From positions 434,001 to 498,000 of the forward strand of contig CANNCY010000002.1 of the NCBI GenBank assembly GCA_947503335.1: a stretch of 64,000 bases of DNA. The letters are read 5' to 3'. Position numbers and translations under genes: made by a program. The notes beneath the pieces were generated by a model, which did not search any database, had not been told where the DNA came from, and worked only from the letters and a program-made list of their open reading frames with translations. Positions 9,538 to 18,846 of the stretch are shown piece by piece (the first letter of the stretch is position 1; the number at the start of each line of letters is the position of its first letter). This DNA comes from an uncultured Pseudomonadales bacterium (GTDB lineage Bacteria > Pseudomonadota > Gammaproteobacteria > Pseudomonadales > CANNCY01).

Positions 9538-11816
9538 CTATCTTTTGCACTTTCTTTAGCGCTCTCTTTGGTAACAACCTCAACACGATCTACGCGCTGA
9601 AAACCGCGTGGTAATTTATGACCACGACGCCCACGCTCACCTTGATAATGCTCTAGGTCTGATAGCTTCATGTTCAAGTAACGCTTACCTGAATGCACCA
9701 CAAGTTGATCTTGCGGCTGCATTACCGCCATCGCCACCATAAACTCTTCACGCATCTGTACGCGAGCCGACGGTATCGATATCATTTTGTTGCCCTTACC
9801 ACGACTTAGTTCAGGCAAGTCGCTTGCGGCAAATACTAGCATACGCCCTTCGTTACTGATCGCAGCAATCAATGCGGTGTCGAGGTTTTCGATTGCAACT
9901 GGGTCCATCACTCGCCCACCCTTAGGTAGCGTAAGTGCAGCTTTACCGGCTTTCTTATTGGCATGCAGGTCGCCCAGCTTAGCAATAAATCCATAGCCAG
10001 CGTCAGACGCCATTAACAGACGCTGCGAATCGTCGCCCATGTACATGCCGGCAAAGGTTGCACCCGATGGCGGATTAATACGACCGGTGATTGGCTCTCC
10101 CTGACCACGGGCAGACGGCAATGAGTGCGCCGCAATCGAATAGGTACGCCCCGTTGTGTCGAGCACCATCACAGACTGGTTAGTTCGACCACGAGCCGAC
10201 AACGAGTACTTATCGCCCGACTTATAGTTCAACGTAGTTGGGTCAATGTCATGACCCTTAGCCGCTCTGATCCAACCCTTTTCTGACAACACAACAGTTG
10301 TTGGGTCGGCTGTCATTAGGTCTAGCTCTGAGTAGGCTCGCGCTTCGGCGCGCTGTTCAATAGGTGAGCGACGGTCGTCACCGTATTCTTCAGCAGCTTC
10401 TAGCAACTCTTTCTTAACAAGCGTCTTTAAGCGACGAGCAGAATCTAAAATAGCCTGCAGTTTTTCGCGCTCTTTTTCTAAGTCTTCTTGCTCGCCACGC
10501 AGCTTCATCTCTTCTAGGCGTGCTAGTTGACGAAGTTTGGTATCTAGAATGTAATCAGCCTGAATATCAGTAAGATTAAAGCGCTCCATCAAGACTTGCT
10601 TAGGCTTGTCTTCGGTACGAATAATCTCGATCACTTCGTCTAGGTTTAAGAACGCAACCAACAAACCATCTAATAGATGCAAGCGGCGCTCAACCTTGTC
10701 TAAACGATGCTGCAAACGGCGACGTACAGTCACCATTCTAAACTGCAGCCACTCGCTTAAAATCTTATCCAGCGATTTAACACCAGGGCGGCCATCGATG
10801 CCGATCATGTTTAGGTTAACGCGATAGTTCTTTTCAAGATCAGTGGTCGCAAATAGGTGCGCCATCATGCCTTCTACATCTACGCGGTTCGAGCGCGGCA
10901 CAATCACTAGACGTGTTGGGTTTTCGTGATCACTTTCGTCGCGTAGGTCTGCCACCATCGGTAGCTTCTTAGCCTGTATTTGCGCAGCGATCTGTTCTAA
11001 CACCTTAGAACCTGATGCTTGATGTGGCAGCGCGGTGACTACGATATCGCCATTTTCTTTTAGCCACTTAGCGCGCATCTTGACGCTACCGCGACCGGTC
11101 TCGTAGATCTTGGCAATGTCATCAGCCGGCGTAATGATCTCGGCATCGGTGGGGTAATCTGGTGCTTTCACAAATTGCATCAGATCAGGCACGGTGGCTT
11201 TAGGGTTTTCTAACAGGTGTACCGTAGCATTAACCACTTCGCGTAGGTTGTGCGGCGGAATATCTGTCGCCATACCCACAGCAATACCGGTAGTACCGTT
11301 TAATAACACATTGGGTACGCGGGCCGGCAAGTTGCTAGGCTCTTCCATCGTGCCGTCGAAATTGGGCGTCCAATCAACGGTTCCCTGACCTAATTCGCTC
11401 AATAGCACTTCGGCATATTTGGCGAGTTTCGACTCGGTATAACGCATCGCGGCGAACGACTTAGGGTCGTCTGGGGCACCCCAGTTGCCCTGACCATCAA
11501 CCAATGGATAGCGGTACGAAAACGGTTGAGCCATTAACACCATGGCCTCATACACCGCACTATCACCGTGAGGATGGAATTTACCGATTACGTCACCTAC
11601 GGTGCGCGCAGACTTTTTATATTTAGACGACGCTTTCAGGCCAAGTTCGCTCATCGCGTAAACGATACGACGCTGCACTGGCTTTAAGCCGTCACCTACG
11701 TGCGGTAGTGCACGGTCTAAAATGACGTACATTGAGTAATCAAGATACGCCTTTTCGGTATACTGTTTTAACGATAGGGTTTCGATACCTTGATCATTTA
11801 TACTTAGATCAGACAT
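9534..11816 (-). CDS. parC: DNA topoisomerase IV subunit A
   Basis: The breakage-reunion subunit of topoisomerase IV, which decatenates daughter chromosomes with ParE. The 760-residue length matches gammaproteobacterial ParC rather than GyrA (about 870). [18 protein letters not shown] opens the winged-helix region, the catalytic tyrosine is in AAMRYTES (Tyr126), and the quinolone-determining stretch [10 protein letters not shown] keeps Ser86 and Glu90 (equivalent to E. coli Ser80 and Glu84), the sensitive form. The C-terminal beta-pinwheel has degenerate blades. parE is not adjacent. Confidence 0.95.
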   Translation of the reverse strand: MSDLSINDQGIETLSLKQYTEKAYLDYSMYVILDRALPHVGDGLKPVQRRIVYAMSELGLKASSKYKKSARTVGDVIGKFHPHGDSAVYEAMVLMAQPFSYRYPLVDGQGNWGAPDDPKSFAAMRYTESKLAKYAEVLLSELGQGTVDWTPNFDGTMEEPSNLPARVPNVLLNGTTGIAVGMATDIPPHNLREVVNATVHLLENPKATVPDLMQFVKAPDYPTDAEIITPADDIAKIYETGRGSVKMRAKWLKENGDIVVTALPHQASGSKVLEQIAAQIQAKKLPMVADLRDESDHENPTRLVIVPRSNRVDVEGMMAHLFATTDLEKNYRVNLNMIGIDGRPGVKSLDKILSEWLQFRMVTVRRRLQHRLDKVERRLHLLDGLLVAFLNLDEVIEIIRTEDKPKQVLMERFNLTDIQADYILDTKLRQLARLEEMKLRGEQEDLEKEREKLQAILDSARRLKTLVKKELLEAAEEYGDDRRSPIEQRAEARAYSELDLMTADPTTVVLSEKGWIRAAKGHDIDPTTLNYKSGDKYSLSARGRTNQSVMVLDTTGRTYSIAAHSLPSARGQGEPITGRINPPSGATFAGMYMGDDSQRLLMASDAGYGFIAKLGDLHANKKAGKAALTLPKGGRVMDPVAIENLDTALIAAISNEGRMLVFAASDLPELSRGKGNKMISIPSARVQMREEFMVAMAVMQPQDQLVVHSGKRYLNMKLSDLEHYQGERGRRGHKLPRGFQRVDRVEVVTKESAKESAKDS

Positions 11817-11916
11817 GGATGCTCTATATTCTAATTATCGATTGAACCTGATTATGTCAGGTTCTACTCGCGGTGAATAGCGTTTTACATAACACAATCA
11901 AAGACATAGGACCGAT

Positions 11917-13695
11917 ATGCCCGAACTGCATTTACTAGAACGAATCGTCTTATTGATGCTACTAGCTGTAATACTGGTGCCCCTGTTTAAGCGCATCGGT
12001 TTAGGCTCGGTATTGGGCTACCTAACCGCTGGCGTTATCGCCGGCCCGGTGTTCAGTAAACCAGGCGAAGCCCTAGACATACTGCACTTTTCAGAACTGG
12101 GCGTAGTCTTACTGCTGTTTTTGATTGGTCTAGAACTGAACCCTTCTAAGCTATGGCAACTAAGGCATCGAGTGTTTGGCACAGGCCTGTCGCAGGTGGT
12201 TATCACCACCATCGCGCTAGCCGGCGGCATCTATGCCTTTGGCCTAGATCTACAGCAATCACTGATACTAGGTGCGGTGCTCGCCCTTTCGTCTACTGCC
12301 TTTGTGATGCAGCTGCTGGCCGAAACCAACCAGACCACCACCCCTCAAGGGCGCCAAGGCTTTGCCGTATTACTACTACAAGATATCGCTGTGATTCCTA
12401 TGCTGGCGGCGATTCCGCTTTTAGCAGCCGGTCAAGAAGACACCTTTGGCTGGGTCGACACCCTTAAAGTAATTGGCACCTTAGCGCTGATGTACATTGC
12501 TAGTAAATTTATTGTGCAGCATGTGTTCGACTGGGTAGCGAGCACTCACATACGAGAACTATTTATTACCGCTAGCTTGGTGCTAGTGTTAGGTATGGCT
12601 GTACTTGTACAGGCCGCCGGCCTGTCACAGTCGTTAGGCGCATTCTTGGCCGGCGTGCTGTTAGCCGAAAGCCGCTATCGTCACGACCTAGAAGCAACTA
12701 TCGAACCCTTTAAAGGGCTGCTATTAGGTTTATTCTTTGCGGCGGTGGGCATGTCGCTAGATTTAAGCCTGATTGCCAACCAGCCAGTGACGATTCCACT
12801 CATGGTACTCGCCCTTGTAGGTATTAAAGCAATTGTACTGTTTGTTATCGCCTCAGTGGTGGGCTTACGCGGGCGTAACCGTTGGTTGTTTACTGCGCTA
12901 CTTTCACAAGGGGGCGAGTTTGCCTTTGTTCTGCTATCAGCGGCATTAGCGCATGAATTAGTGTATACCGATGTGATGAATCAAACCATCGTGGTGGTTA
13001 CACTGTCGATGATCACAACCCCTATTCTGTTGTGGTTAGTGAACAAACTAACCGCCGAACCCGAAGAAGAGACACCTGAATTTGATGTCGAAGCCTTAGA
13101 CGACAGCCAAGTTATCGTTGCCGGGTACGGGCGAGTTGGTCAGGTAATGGGCCGAATATTACGTATCAAAAAGATTCGCTATACCGCCCTAGAAGCCAAT
13201 TTTAATCAGGTTGCCTTTTTGCGCCGTCACGGTGCCAAGGTCTACTTTGGCGACGCCAGTCGCGAGGAACTGCTACACGCCGCTGGTGCAGATAAGGTTC
13301 GAGCAATCGTTGTTTGTATCGGTAACATAGATGCATCTATTGCCACTGTTAAAGTAGTGAAAAAGCATTTTCCTCACCTAAAGGTCTATGCCCGTGCCCG
13401 AAACCGTGGCCACGCTCACCAACTAATTGACCTAGGCGTTGAAGTAGCAATGCGCGATACCCTGCTATCTAGTGCTGCGCTCGCCCGCAACATGCTTCAG
13501 GGCCTTGGCATGACCTTTGGTGAAGCAGACAAGGTTGCACAGGCATTTGTCGAGCATGATGAAGCGTTGTTAGAACACGAGCACGCTCATTATGAAGATA
13601 CCCAAACTATTGCTGCTGACCTAGACAAAGCTGCAGCACAGCTAGAAGCGCTGTTTGAGTCAGATGAAGAAGAGGATCTGGGTGGGTGGAGCTAG
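11917..13695 (+). CDS. CPA2-family K+/H+ antiporter (KefB/KefC-like)
   Basis: Residues about 5-385 form the multi-spanning cation/proton antiporter-2 membrane domain (LGSVLGYLTAGVIAGP near residue 30, LFLIGLELNPSKLW, SSTAFVMQLLAE). A cytoplasmic TrkA-N/KTN domain follows, with NAD-binding GYGRVG near residue 405 and FGDASREELL. A short acidic tail ends the protein. The 592-residue length equals KefB/KefC. It probably mediates K+ efflux with H+ uptake during electrophile or osmotic stress. No KefF/KefG ancillary protein is adjacent, so glutathione gating is unproven. Confidence 0.85.
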   Translation: MPELHLLERIVLLMLLAVILVPLFKRIGLGSVLGYLTAGVIAGPVFSKPGEALDILHFSELGVVLLLFLIGLELNPSKLWQLRHRVFGTGLSQVVITTIALAGGIYAFGLDLQQSLILGAVLALSSTAFVMQLLAETNQTTTPQGRQGFAVLLLQDIAVIPMLAAIPLLAAGQEDTFGWVDTLKVIGTLALMYIASKFIVQHVFDWVASTHIRELFITASLVLVLGMAVLVQAAGLSQSLGAFLAGVLLAESRYRHDLEATIEPFKGLLLGLFFAAVGMSLDLSLIANQPVTIPLMVLALVGIKAIVLFVIASVVGLRGRNRWLFTALLSQGGEFAFVLLSAALAHELVYTDVMNQTIVVVTLSMITTPILLWLVNKLTAEPEEETPEFDVEALDDSQVIVAGYGRVGQVMGRILRIKKIRYTALEANFNQVAFLRRHGAKVYFGDASREELLHAAGADKVRAIVVCIGNIDASIATVKVVKKHFPHLKVYARARNRGHAHQLIDLGVEVAMRDTLLSSAALARNMLQGLGMTFGEADKVAQAFVEHDEALLEHEHAHYEDTQTIAADLDKAAAQLEALFESDEEEDLGGWS

Positions 13696-13700
13696 TTTAC

Positions 13701-14261
13701 CTAAGGTAAGGCTGTCTCATAAGATTTCTCTTGGTTAATGAGGGCTTGCTTTCGCTCAAGCCCCCATCGATAACCACCCAAGGCCCCGCCTTTACGTATA
13801 ACACGATGACATGGAATCAATATAGCCAACTCGTTTGCGGCGATAGCACTTGCAACCGCCCTAACCGCCGTTGGGCGCCCTAGCCTTTCTGCTAGTTGAG
13901 AATACGTAGCAACCTCACCTCTTTTTATGTCGAGCAAGGCAGCCCAAACGCGGCGCTGAAATTGCGTGCCCTCAGTTAGTACTGACTGATTTTGCGTATC
14001 TCCCTCGCAGAAACGCTTTATCGTTGCAGAGACTAATGTATCATCATTACAAATCTCAGCCTCAGGCCATCGTTGAGATAGCTGGTCAACAAACGCATGA
14101 TAAGATTCGAATGACTCAGCAAACACCACCTTATAAAGCCCATGCTTACTGACAGCGACGTAAAGTAGTTGATTGTCGATCGTCATGGTACCGCAAACAA
14201 ATGATAGCGTGGCACCGCCATCTGATCGATGGGCATCAGTTATTAGATTCCAGTTCATCAA
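13701..14261 (-). CDS. ogt: Methylated-DNA--protein-cysteine methyltransferase (Ogt type)
   Basis: Suicide repair enzyme that transfers the methyl group from O6-methylguanine (and O4-methylthymine) to its own cysteine. The 186-residue protein has the catalytic signature IPCHRVI with the helix-turn-helix segment VATYSQLAERLGRPTAVRAV upstream and GGYRWGLERKQ downstream. It lacks an Ada AraC-type regulatory domain. The N-terminal ribonuclease-like domain (about 1-95) is weakly conserved, as usual. It begins 11 bp downstream of the histidine kinase gene and is probably co-transcribed with it; no functional link is implied. Confidence 0.9.
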   Translation of the reverse strand: MMNWNLITDAHRSDGGATLSFVCGTMTIDNQLLYVAVSKHGLYKVVFAESFESYHAFVDQLSQRWPEAEICNDDTLVSATIKRFCEGDTQNQSVLTEGTQFQRRVWAALLDIKRGEVATYSQLAERLGRPTAVRAVASAIAANELAILIPCHRVIRKGGALGGYRWGLERKQALINQEKSYETALP

Positions 14262-14272
14262 CCTCTCCTTAA

Positions 14273-17128
14273 TTACTGCGACACCTTAGCTTTTAAAACG
14301 CGAGCAGTTTTTCTAGTCGCTAGAAACGATTCAATCTGTTCAGTCAGAGTAGCATGCCGTTCACGGGTTAAGGGTACCTCACTGAGCACATAATAGGCAG
14401 TGTCTAATATTGGCTTCCACTTCGGTCGTTTTGGCATGGTTTCTAAACTCAAATATCGCTCCATTGTGCGTGCGCGCAATCGACTACCATCTAACGAGAC
14501 ACTCCAATAGCCACTAGCTTCTCCAAGGTGTGCACCGCTTTTACCGGTATGAATATGCCAATATTCTATTGCTCTTTGCAAAAGAGCTTGTAATTGCTCA
14601 CGATCGGTCAGCAATGGCCCTTCGCTGGGTTTGTTTTCGTTTATCTGCTCTTTAAGCTCTGCATTTTGACGTTCAAGTTGCCAGGTGTCTGCATAGCTCA
14701 ATTGCGCTTCAATCCGCGCAAACAGCTCCTCGCGGATAAATGGTTTTGGCAAATAGTCATTGGCTCCCGCAGCGTATCCAGCCTGTATATCTTCGTCTAA
14801 CGACTTTGCTGAAATGAATATTATCGGCAGCTCCGCGCGCGACTTGTGATTACGCACCTGCTTGCATAATGAGGTTCCAGAAAGGCCCGGCATCATCATA
14901 TCCATCAATACAAGATCGACTTTTTCATTCTCGATAAGAGCCGCAACCTTATTGGCATCATCGGTTAAGATTAGACTATAGCCAGTCGACAAATAACCCT
15001 TTAGCAGCTCAAGATTGTTAGGTTCGTCGTCGACAATTAGTATTGTCGCCTTAGCATTAACCAAAGCAATGCGTTCAACAGTACCTGCCAACCTATTTAT
15101 CGAATCGGCTTCGATCTTATAGTCGCCGACCGCCTGCTGGTCAGGTACGGGTATCTTCACCTCAAAAATGGTGCCCTGACCCTTTGCCGAAAATACCTTA
15201 ATCTCTCCGTGCAACAACGTTATCAATCTCTGTGTAACTGCTAACCCGATACCTGACCCTTCTCGTGTTGGATCTAGCTGTTTGCGTGGCAAAAAGATAG
15301 TGCTCTCTTGCAATGTTGCATTACCCACACCATCGTCTCTAACCGAGATATTTAACGAAGCATCCTTTATATACATGTCTATATAAACTGCTGATCGTGC
15401 GTATTTGATCGCATTATCTATCAGATTTAACACAATCTGATTTAACTTCGCTGCATCAGTCTTTACTGGCAAAGCCTCATAAGCTTCATAAGCTTCATAG
15501 TGTACGCTGATGCCTAGGCGATCAGACTTATGCTTGACTAGCTGTATTACCTGCTCGATTAGATCATTAGCATCTACACGCTCTATTCTTATGTCTGGAA
15601 CATGATTCTTATCAGAATTGAGTATTAGAATGTCGTTGATCACTTGATCAATTCGCCTACCACTATCTCTGATAATTTTTAGACGACTTTGTTCATTGGC
15701 CGCCCCCTCAAGATAGAGTTGATCAGACATTCCCACCATACTCGCTAATGGAGTTTTTAATTCGTGCCCAATTTCTGCAATGAGGTTTTCTTTAAAAGCT
15801 TTTGATGCACTCAACGTATCAATCGTTTCTTGCTGACTAGATATAAGCTGCTGCTCAGCTGTTTCTTTTTGCAGCGACACGATATAGACCTGCACCGATA
15901 ATCCGATACTTAAGATAACCATCTCTGCAAGGATAAACATCTCGTCTAGATTACTACTAACCGGTGTATACGACACCAAACCTGCATGCCACATTGCTTG
16001 AGCAATAATGCTTAACGTAAACAACAGCCATGCAGCAGCAAAGAAACGCGCCTGCAAACTCTGCCGTATATAAGACAGACTTAACAACAAAACTCCCACT
16101 ACAACAAACACAGCGTAGTAGGTCATATAAGGTACGATCCAAAAATAGCGATCAGCTATAAATGTGATTAACAATGCGAAGGCGATTTTAGTCATCGAGA
16201 CCCAAAAAAGTGCCGAGTACATGCGATCTGAAAAATGCCTGCGTGACACGTAATGTCTAAAAAACAATGTTGGCAATGCCAAAGCCATCATAATCAAGAC
16301 ATTGTAATCGTATCCATTTTGGGGCGGTGATGTGGGCCAAACATATTGCAATGCGATGCCATTAGAAGACGCTTGGTGCGCCATTACAAATAGATGAAAA
16401 GCGACGTATAAGTAATAGCTTGCCTTACGTAACGATATGGCAATAAACAGGTTATATAAGACAACGGCGGCCATAAATCCAAAGAACAGGAGCTTTAGCC
16501 CATGATCTTCATAGAACTTTTCAAACATAAGCTCTCGCTGCCCAATATATATTGGTAACGAGACAGTGCCGTAGTTTTCGAATCTAAAGTACAGCCTTTT
16601 CGTGACTCCCGCTGTAGTTTCAAGCGAGAACGCCACATTGTTATGCTTGATGGTCCTGTCTGAAAAACTTAGGTTTCGTCCTGCACTATGATGCCTTAAC
16701 TCCCCATCGGGCTCGAAGTAATAAAGATCAACGTAATCGAGGCCAGTAAACAACGACTCAACTACCCAGTGCTCATCAGTATCTGACCGCACGTCAACAA
16801 AGGCCCAATAGGCAGCATTGGTTACACCTAAATTAGGTACCTCTTTCGTTCTAACAACTGGCTCGGTGACCTTTTGATACTCCAAAAACTGCTGAAACGT
16901 CAACGACTTACTTTCGTCTTTCCATATCTCGAGATGGCCACTGATGAGCCTGGCATCTTCGTTTAAAGTCAGCCTTAATACCTCACCTGCCTGAACTGCC
17001 GATATAGGCCCTAAACCCGTCGCCAAAATCATGACCAAGGGGCGAAAAACGTCCTTATTTGACCGTTTTTCAACTGCAGAAAACAGCCTAATAACGGACA
17101 CAATTATTAAAAAAACGTTATTTATCAT
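14273..17128 (-). CDS. 7TM-DISM hybrid sensor histidine kinase/response regulator
   Basis: A 951-residue membrane sensor. A signal-like segment ends about residue 47, followed by a periplasmic 7TMR-DISM extracellular domain (about 50-195) and seven membrane segments (about 205-410). Then HisKA with phospho-acceptor His455 in IGHELKTPLASM, HATPase with NLIDNAIKYA and GSGIGLAVTQRL, and a REC domain with Asp743 in VLMDMMMPG. The last about 110 residues (YWHIHTGKSGAHLGEASGYW and TMERYLSLETMP) form a small domain I cannot name. The family includes RetS and LadS, which govern attachment. It is divergent from the adhesin operon, so sensing for biofilm control is a reasonable inference. The true start may be a few codons inside. 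Residues encoded at 15472-15498 are a YEA triplication. Confidence 0.87.
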   Translation of the reverse strand: MINNVFLIIVSVIRLFSAVEKRSNKDVFRPLVMILATGLGPISAVQAGEVLRLTLNEDARLISGHLEIWKDESKSLTFQQFLEYQKVTEPVVRTKEVPNLGVTNAAYWAFVDVRSDTDEHWVVESLFTGLDYVDLYYFEPDGELRHHSAGRNLSFSDRTIKHNNVAFSLETTAGVTKRLYFRFENYGTVSLPIYIGQRELMFEKFYEDHGLKLLFFGFMAAVVLYNLFIAISLRKASYYLYVAFHLFVMAHQASSNGIALQYVWPTSPPQNGYDYNVLIMMALALPTLFFRHYVSRRHFSDRMYSALFWVSMTKIAFALLITFIADRYFWIVPYMTYYAVFVVVGVLLLSLSYIRQSLQARFFAAAWLLFTLSIIAQAMWHAGLVSYTPVSSNLDEMFILAEMVILSIGLSVQVYIVSLQKETAEQQLISSQQETIDTLSASKAFKENLIAEIGHELKTPLASMVGMSDQLYLEGAANEQSRLKIIRDSGRRIDQVINDILILNSDKNHVPDIRIERVDANDLIEQVIQLVKHKSDRLGISVHYEAYEAYEALPVKTDAAKLNQIVLNLIDNAIKYARSAVYIDMYIKDASLNISVRDDGVGNATLQESTIFLPRKQLDPTREGSGIGLAVTQRLITLLHGEIKVFSAKGQGTIFEVKIPVPDQQAVGDYKIEADSINRLAGTVERIALVNAKATILIVDDEPNNLELLKGYLSTGYSLILTDDANKVAALIENEKVDLVLMDMMMPGLSGTSLCKQVRNHKSRAELPIIFISAKSLDEDIQAGYAAGANDYLPKPFIREELFARIEAQLSYADTWQLERQNAELKEQINENKPSEGPLLTDREQLQALLQRAIEYWHIHTGKSGAHLGEASGYWSVSLDGSRLRARTMERYLSLETMPKRPKWKPILDTAYYVLSEVPLTRERHATLTEQIESFLATRKTARVLKAKVSQ
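15472..15498. repeat. Three 9-bp tandem units inside the kinase ATPase domain
   Basis: Three direct units, AAGCCTCAT once then AAGCTTCAT twice, encoding Tyr-Glu-Ala three times in the kinase at the start of the HATPase region. The unit keeps the frame, so copy-number change by slippage would only lengthen or shorten a loop. Confidence 0.8.
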
Positions 17129-17502
17129 ATAGTTAGAATAATCGAGCAGTAAGATCTATATTATTCCATATTCGGCCCACATCAGGTATCCTTCCACATT
17201 GCAAAGATGTGAATCAGATCACAAGTTTTCAAAACATTTGTGACAGAACAAGCTAGACAAGCAGAACGCTTATCAGCTAGGCGTACCGCTCGTCGGTTAA
17301 AAACTGTTCAAAAAAAGCAATTTACTGTTTCAAATCAATGCGTTAGGCGATTGCCTCAATTTGTACATCGTTATCATCTATTAACTAGACGCTTTATTAT
17401 TTAAAGAAATAACCCGTAACTGGGCGATTATAAAAAGTGCGAATAAGCCAAAAGCTCACAACAACAGGCTAAGAATTGCGCTAAAGACTATTGGGACCAA
17501 CT
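17129..17502. promoter_or_regulatory. 374-bp divergent regulatory region, kinase / adhesin operon
   Basis: AT-rich gap between the histidine kinase start and tolC. It contains one perfect CRP-type dyad (listed separately), a further TGTGA half-site at 17239-17243 and A/T-rich tracts near 17300-17330 and 17395-17440. I see no ORF. I could not pick a convincing -35/-10 pair. The tolC start at ATG 17503 has GGGA about 7 nt upstream. Confidence 0.6.
17208..17223. promoter_or_regulatory. CRP/Vfr-type binding site
   Basis: TGTGA-ATCAGA-TCACA, an exact match to the TGTGA-N6-TCACA half-site consensus of cAMP receptor protein. The centre lies about 287 bp before the tolC ATG and about 87 bp before the kinase ATG. 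At that distance it could act on a kinase promoter or an upstream tolC promoter. CRP itself is not in the window, so occupancy is inferred. Confidence 0.7.
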
Positions 17503-18816
17503 ATGAAATCAATGCTTACTATAGCGTCAGCTTGCGCTTTAATTTGTGGCTCGCTGCCTTCTTTTGCCTCTGACACCAATTTATCAGACGCAGTGCAGCG
17601 AGTACTTACTAACAATCCTCAGGTATACGGTGCGGTACAGCAATATCAATCAACTACCTTCGAGCGCGATGCGGCTAAAGCTGGCTGGCGCCCCCAAGTT
17701 GAGCTAGGTCTAGGTGTTGGTTATCAAGAGCTGAAATCGCCATCTACGGCCAACATCACTGAAAAGAACGATACCAGCGAAGCTAGCTTGCGCGTATATC
17801 AAACGCTATGGGATGGCTCGGCGACTAAAAACGAAGTGGCTCGCCAAACCCAACGTATGAACAGTGCAAAGCACGGTGCTGTAGCGACTGCTGAAAACCT
17901 GACTTTACGTACAGCCGAAGTCTACATCGAAGTGCTGAAGCACCACGAACTAACCGAGCTTGCTAAACAATCTTTAGACCGCCACGCGCAAATTCGCCGC
18001 CAGATGCAGGCTCGCAGTAACGCTGGTGTGGGGAGCGACGGCGATTTATCGCAAATCAAAGCACGTGAAGCACTCGCTCATTCGAATTATGTTGCATCAA
18101 AGAGCGCCCTTTTGAATGCCGAAACCAACTACTTGCGTGTTGTTGGTAACTACCCAGTGATCACGCGCATGCAAGAACCTAAATCTCTTATTGACTGGTT
18201 TAGCGATGACCCTCAAAAAGAGATTGAGTCAGCTTTGCGTGAGCACCCAACATTGAAGGCAGCTACCGCCGACGTACGCTCTGCTCAAGCACAATACAGT
18301 GCGTCGAAGAGCGCATTTATGCCAACCGTTCAATTAGAAGCAATGCAAAGCTATGACAAGAACATCAATGGTGTAGCAGGCACCTATGATGACACCGTTG
18401 TAGGGCTTCGTTTTAGTTATGACATCTACGCTGGCGGTAAGCATTCGGCGCAAAAGAAATACTCTGCCCGTCAAATCGAGGTGGCGAAAGCGGTGCGTGA
18501 TAACACCCACCTACAGGTAATTGAGTCAATTCGTCTAAGTCTAAACGCCTTTCAAACGCTATCTGAACGAGAAAGCTACTTACGCAACCACGTTGATTAT
18601 GCACTGGCCTCACGCAACGCGTACCGCGAGCAGTTCAAAATTGGTAAGCGCACACTACTAGATGTATTGAATACAGAAAACGAATATGTAAACGCCGCTC
18701 AAGCGCTAGCGGCCGCCGAGCACGATCACCTATTTAGTCAGTACCGAATCGTGCATGCGAAAGGGCAGCTTTTGACCGCCCTTAATTTTGATACAGCGGC
18801 ATTAACCGCAGAATAA
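17503..18816 (+). CDS. TolC-family outer-membrane channel of the adhesin type I secretion system
   Basis: Trimeric outer-membrane/periplasmic tunnel that would export the adjacent adhesin. The 437-residue protein has an N-terminal signal peptide (about 1-23, ending SFAS) and two TolC/OEP repeats with long helical coiled coils; landmarks are DAVQRVLTNNPQV at the start of repeat 1 and RESYLRNHVDYALASRNAYR in repeat 2. The frame is open from a TTG at 17491, but the ATG at 17503 has the better-placed GGGA and starts directly with the signal peptide. It is the first gene of the operon, 30 bp before the adhesin; a dedicated rather than housekeeping TolC (AggA/LapE type) is implied. Confidence 0.9.
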   Translation: MKSMLTIASACALICGSLPSFASDTNLSDAVQRVLTNNPQVYGAVQQYQSTTFERDAAKAGWRPQVELGLGVGYQELKSPSTANITEKNDTSEASLRVYQTLWDGSATKNEVARQTQRMNSAKHGAVATAENLTLRTAEVYIEVLKHHELTELAKQSLDRHAQIRRQMQARSNAGVGSDGDLSQIKAREALAHSNYVASKSALLNAETNYLRVVGNYPVITRMQEPKSLIDWFSDDPQKEIESALREHPTLKAATADVRSAQAQYSASKSAFMPTVQLEAMQSYDKNINGVAGTYDDTVVGLRFSYDIYAGGKHSAQKKYSARQIEVAKAVRDNTHLQVIESIRLSLNAFQTLSERESYLRNHVDYALASRNAYREQFKIGKRTLLDVLNTENEYVNAAQALAAAEHDHLFSQYRIVHAKGQLLTALNFDTAALTAE

Positions 18817-18846
18817 CAGCGCTAAATATATAAAGAGACCTTAGCT

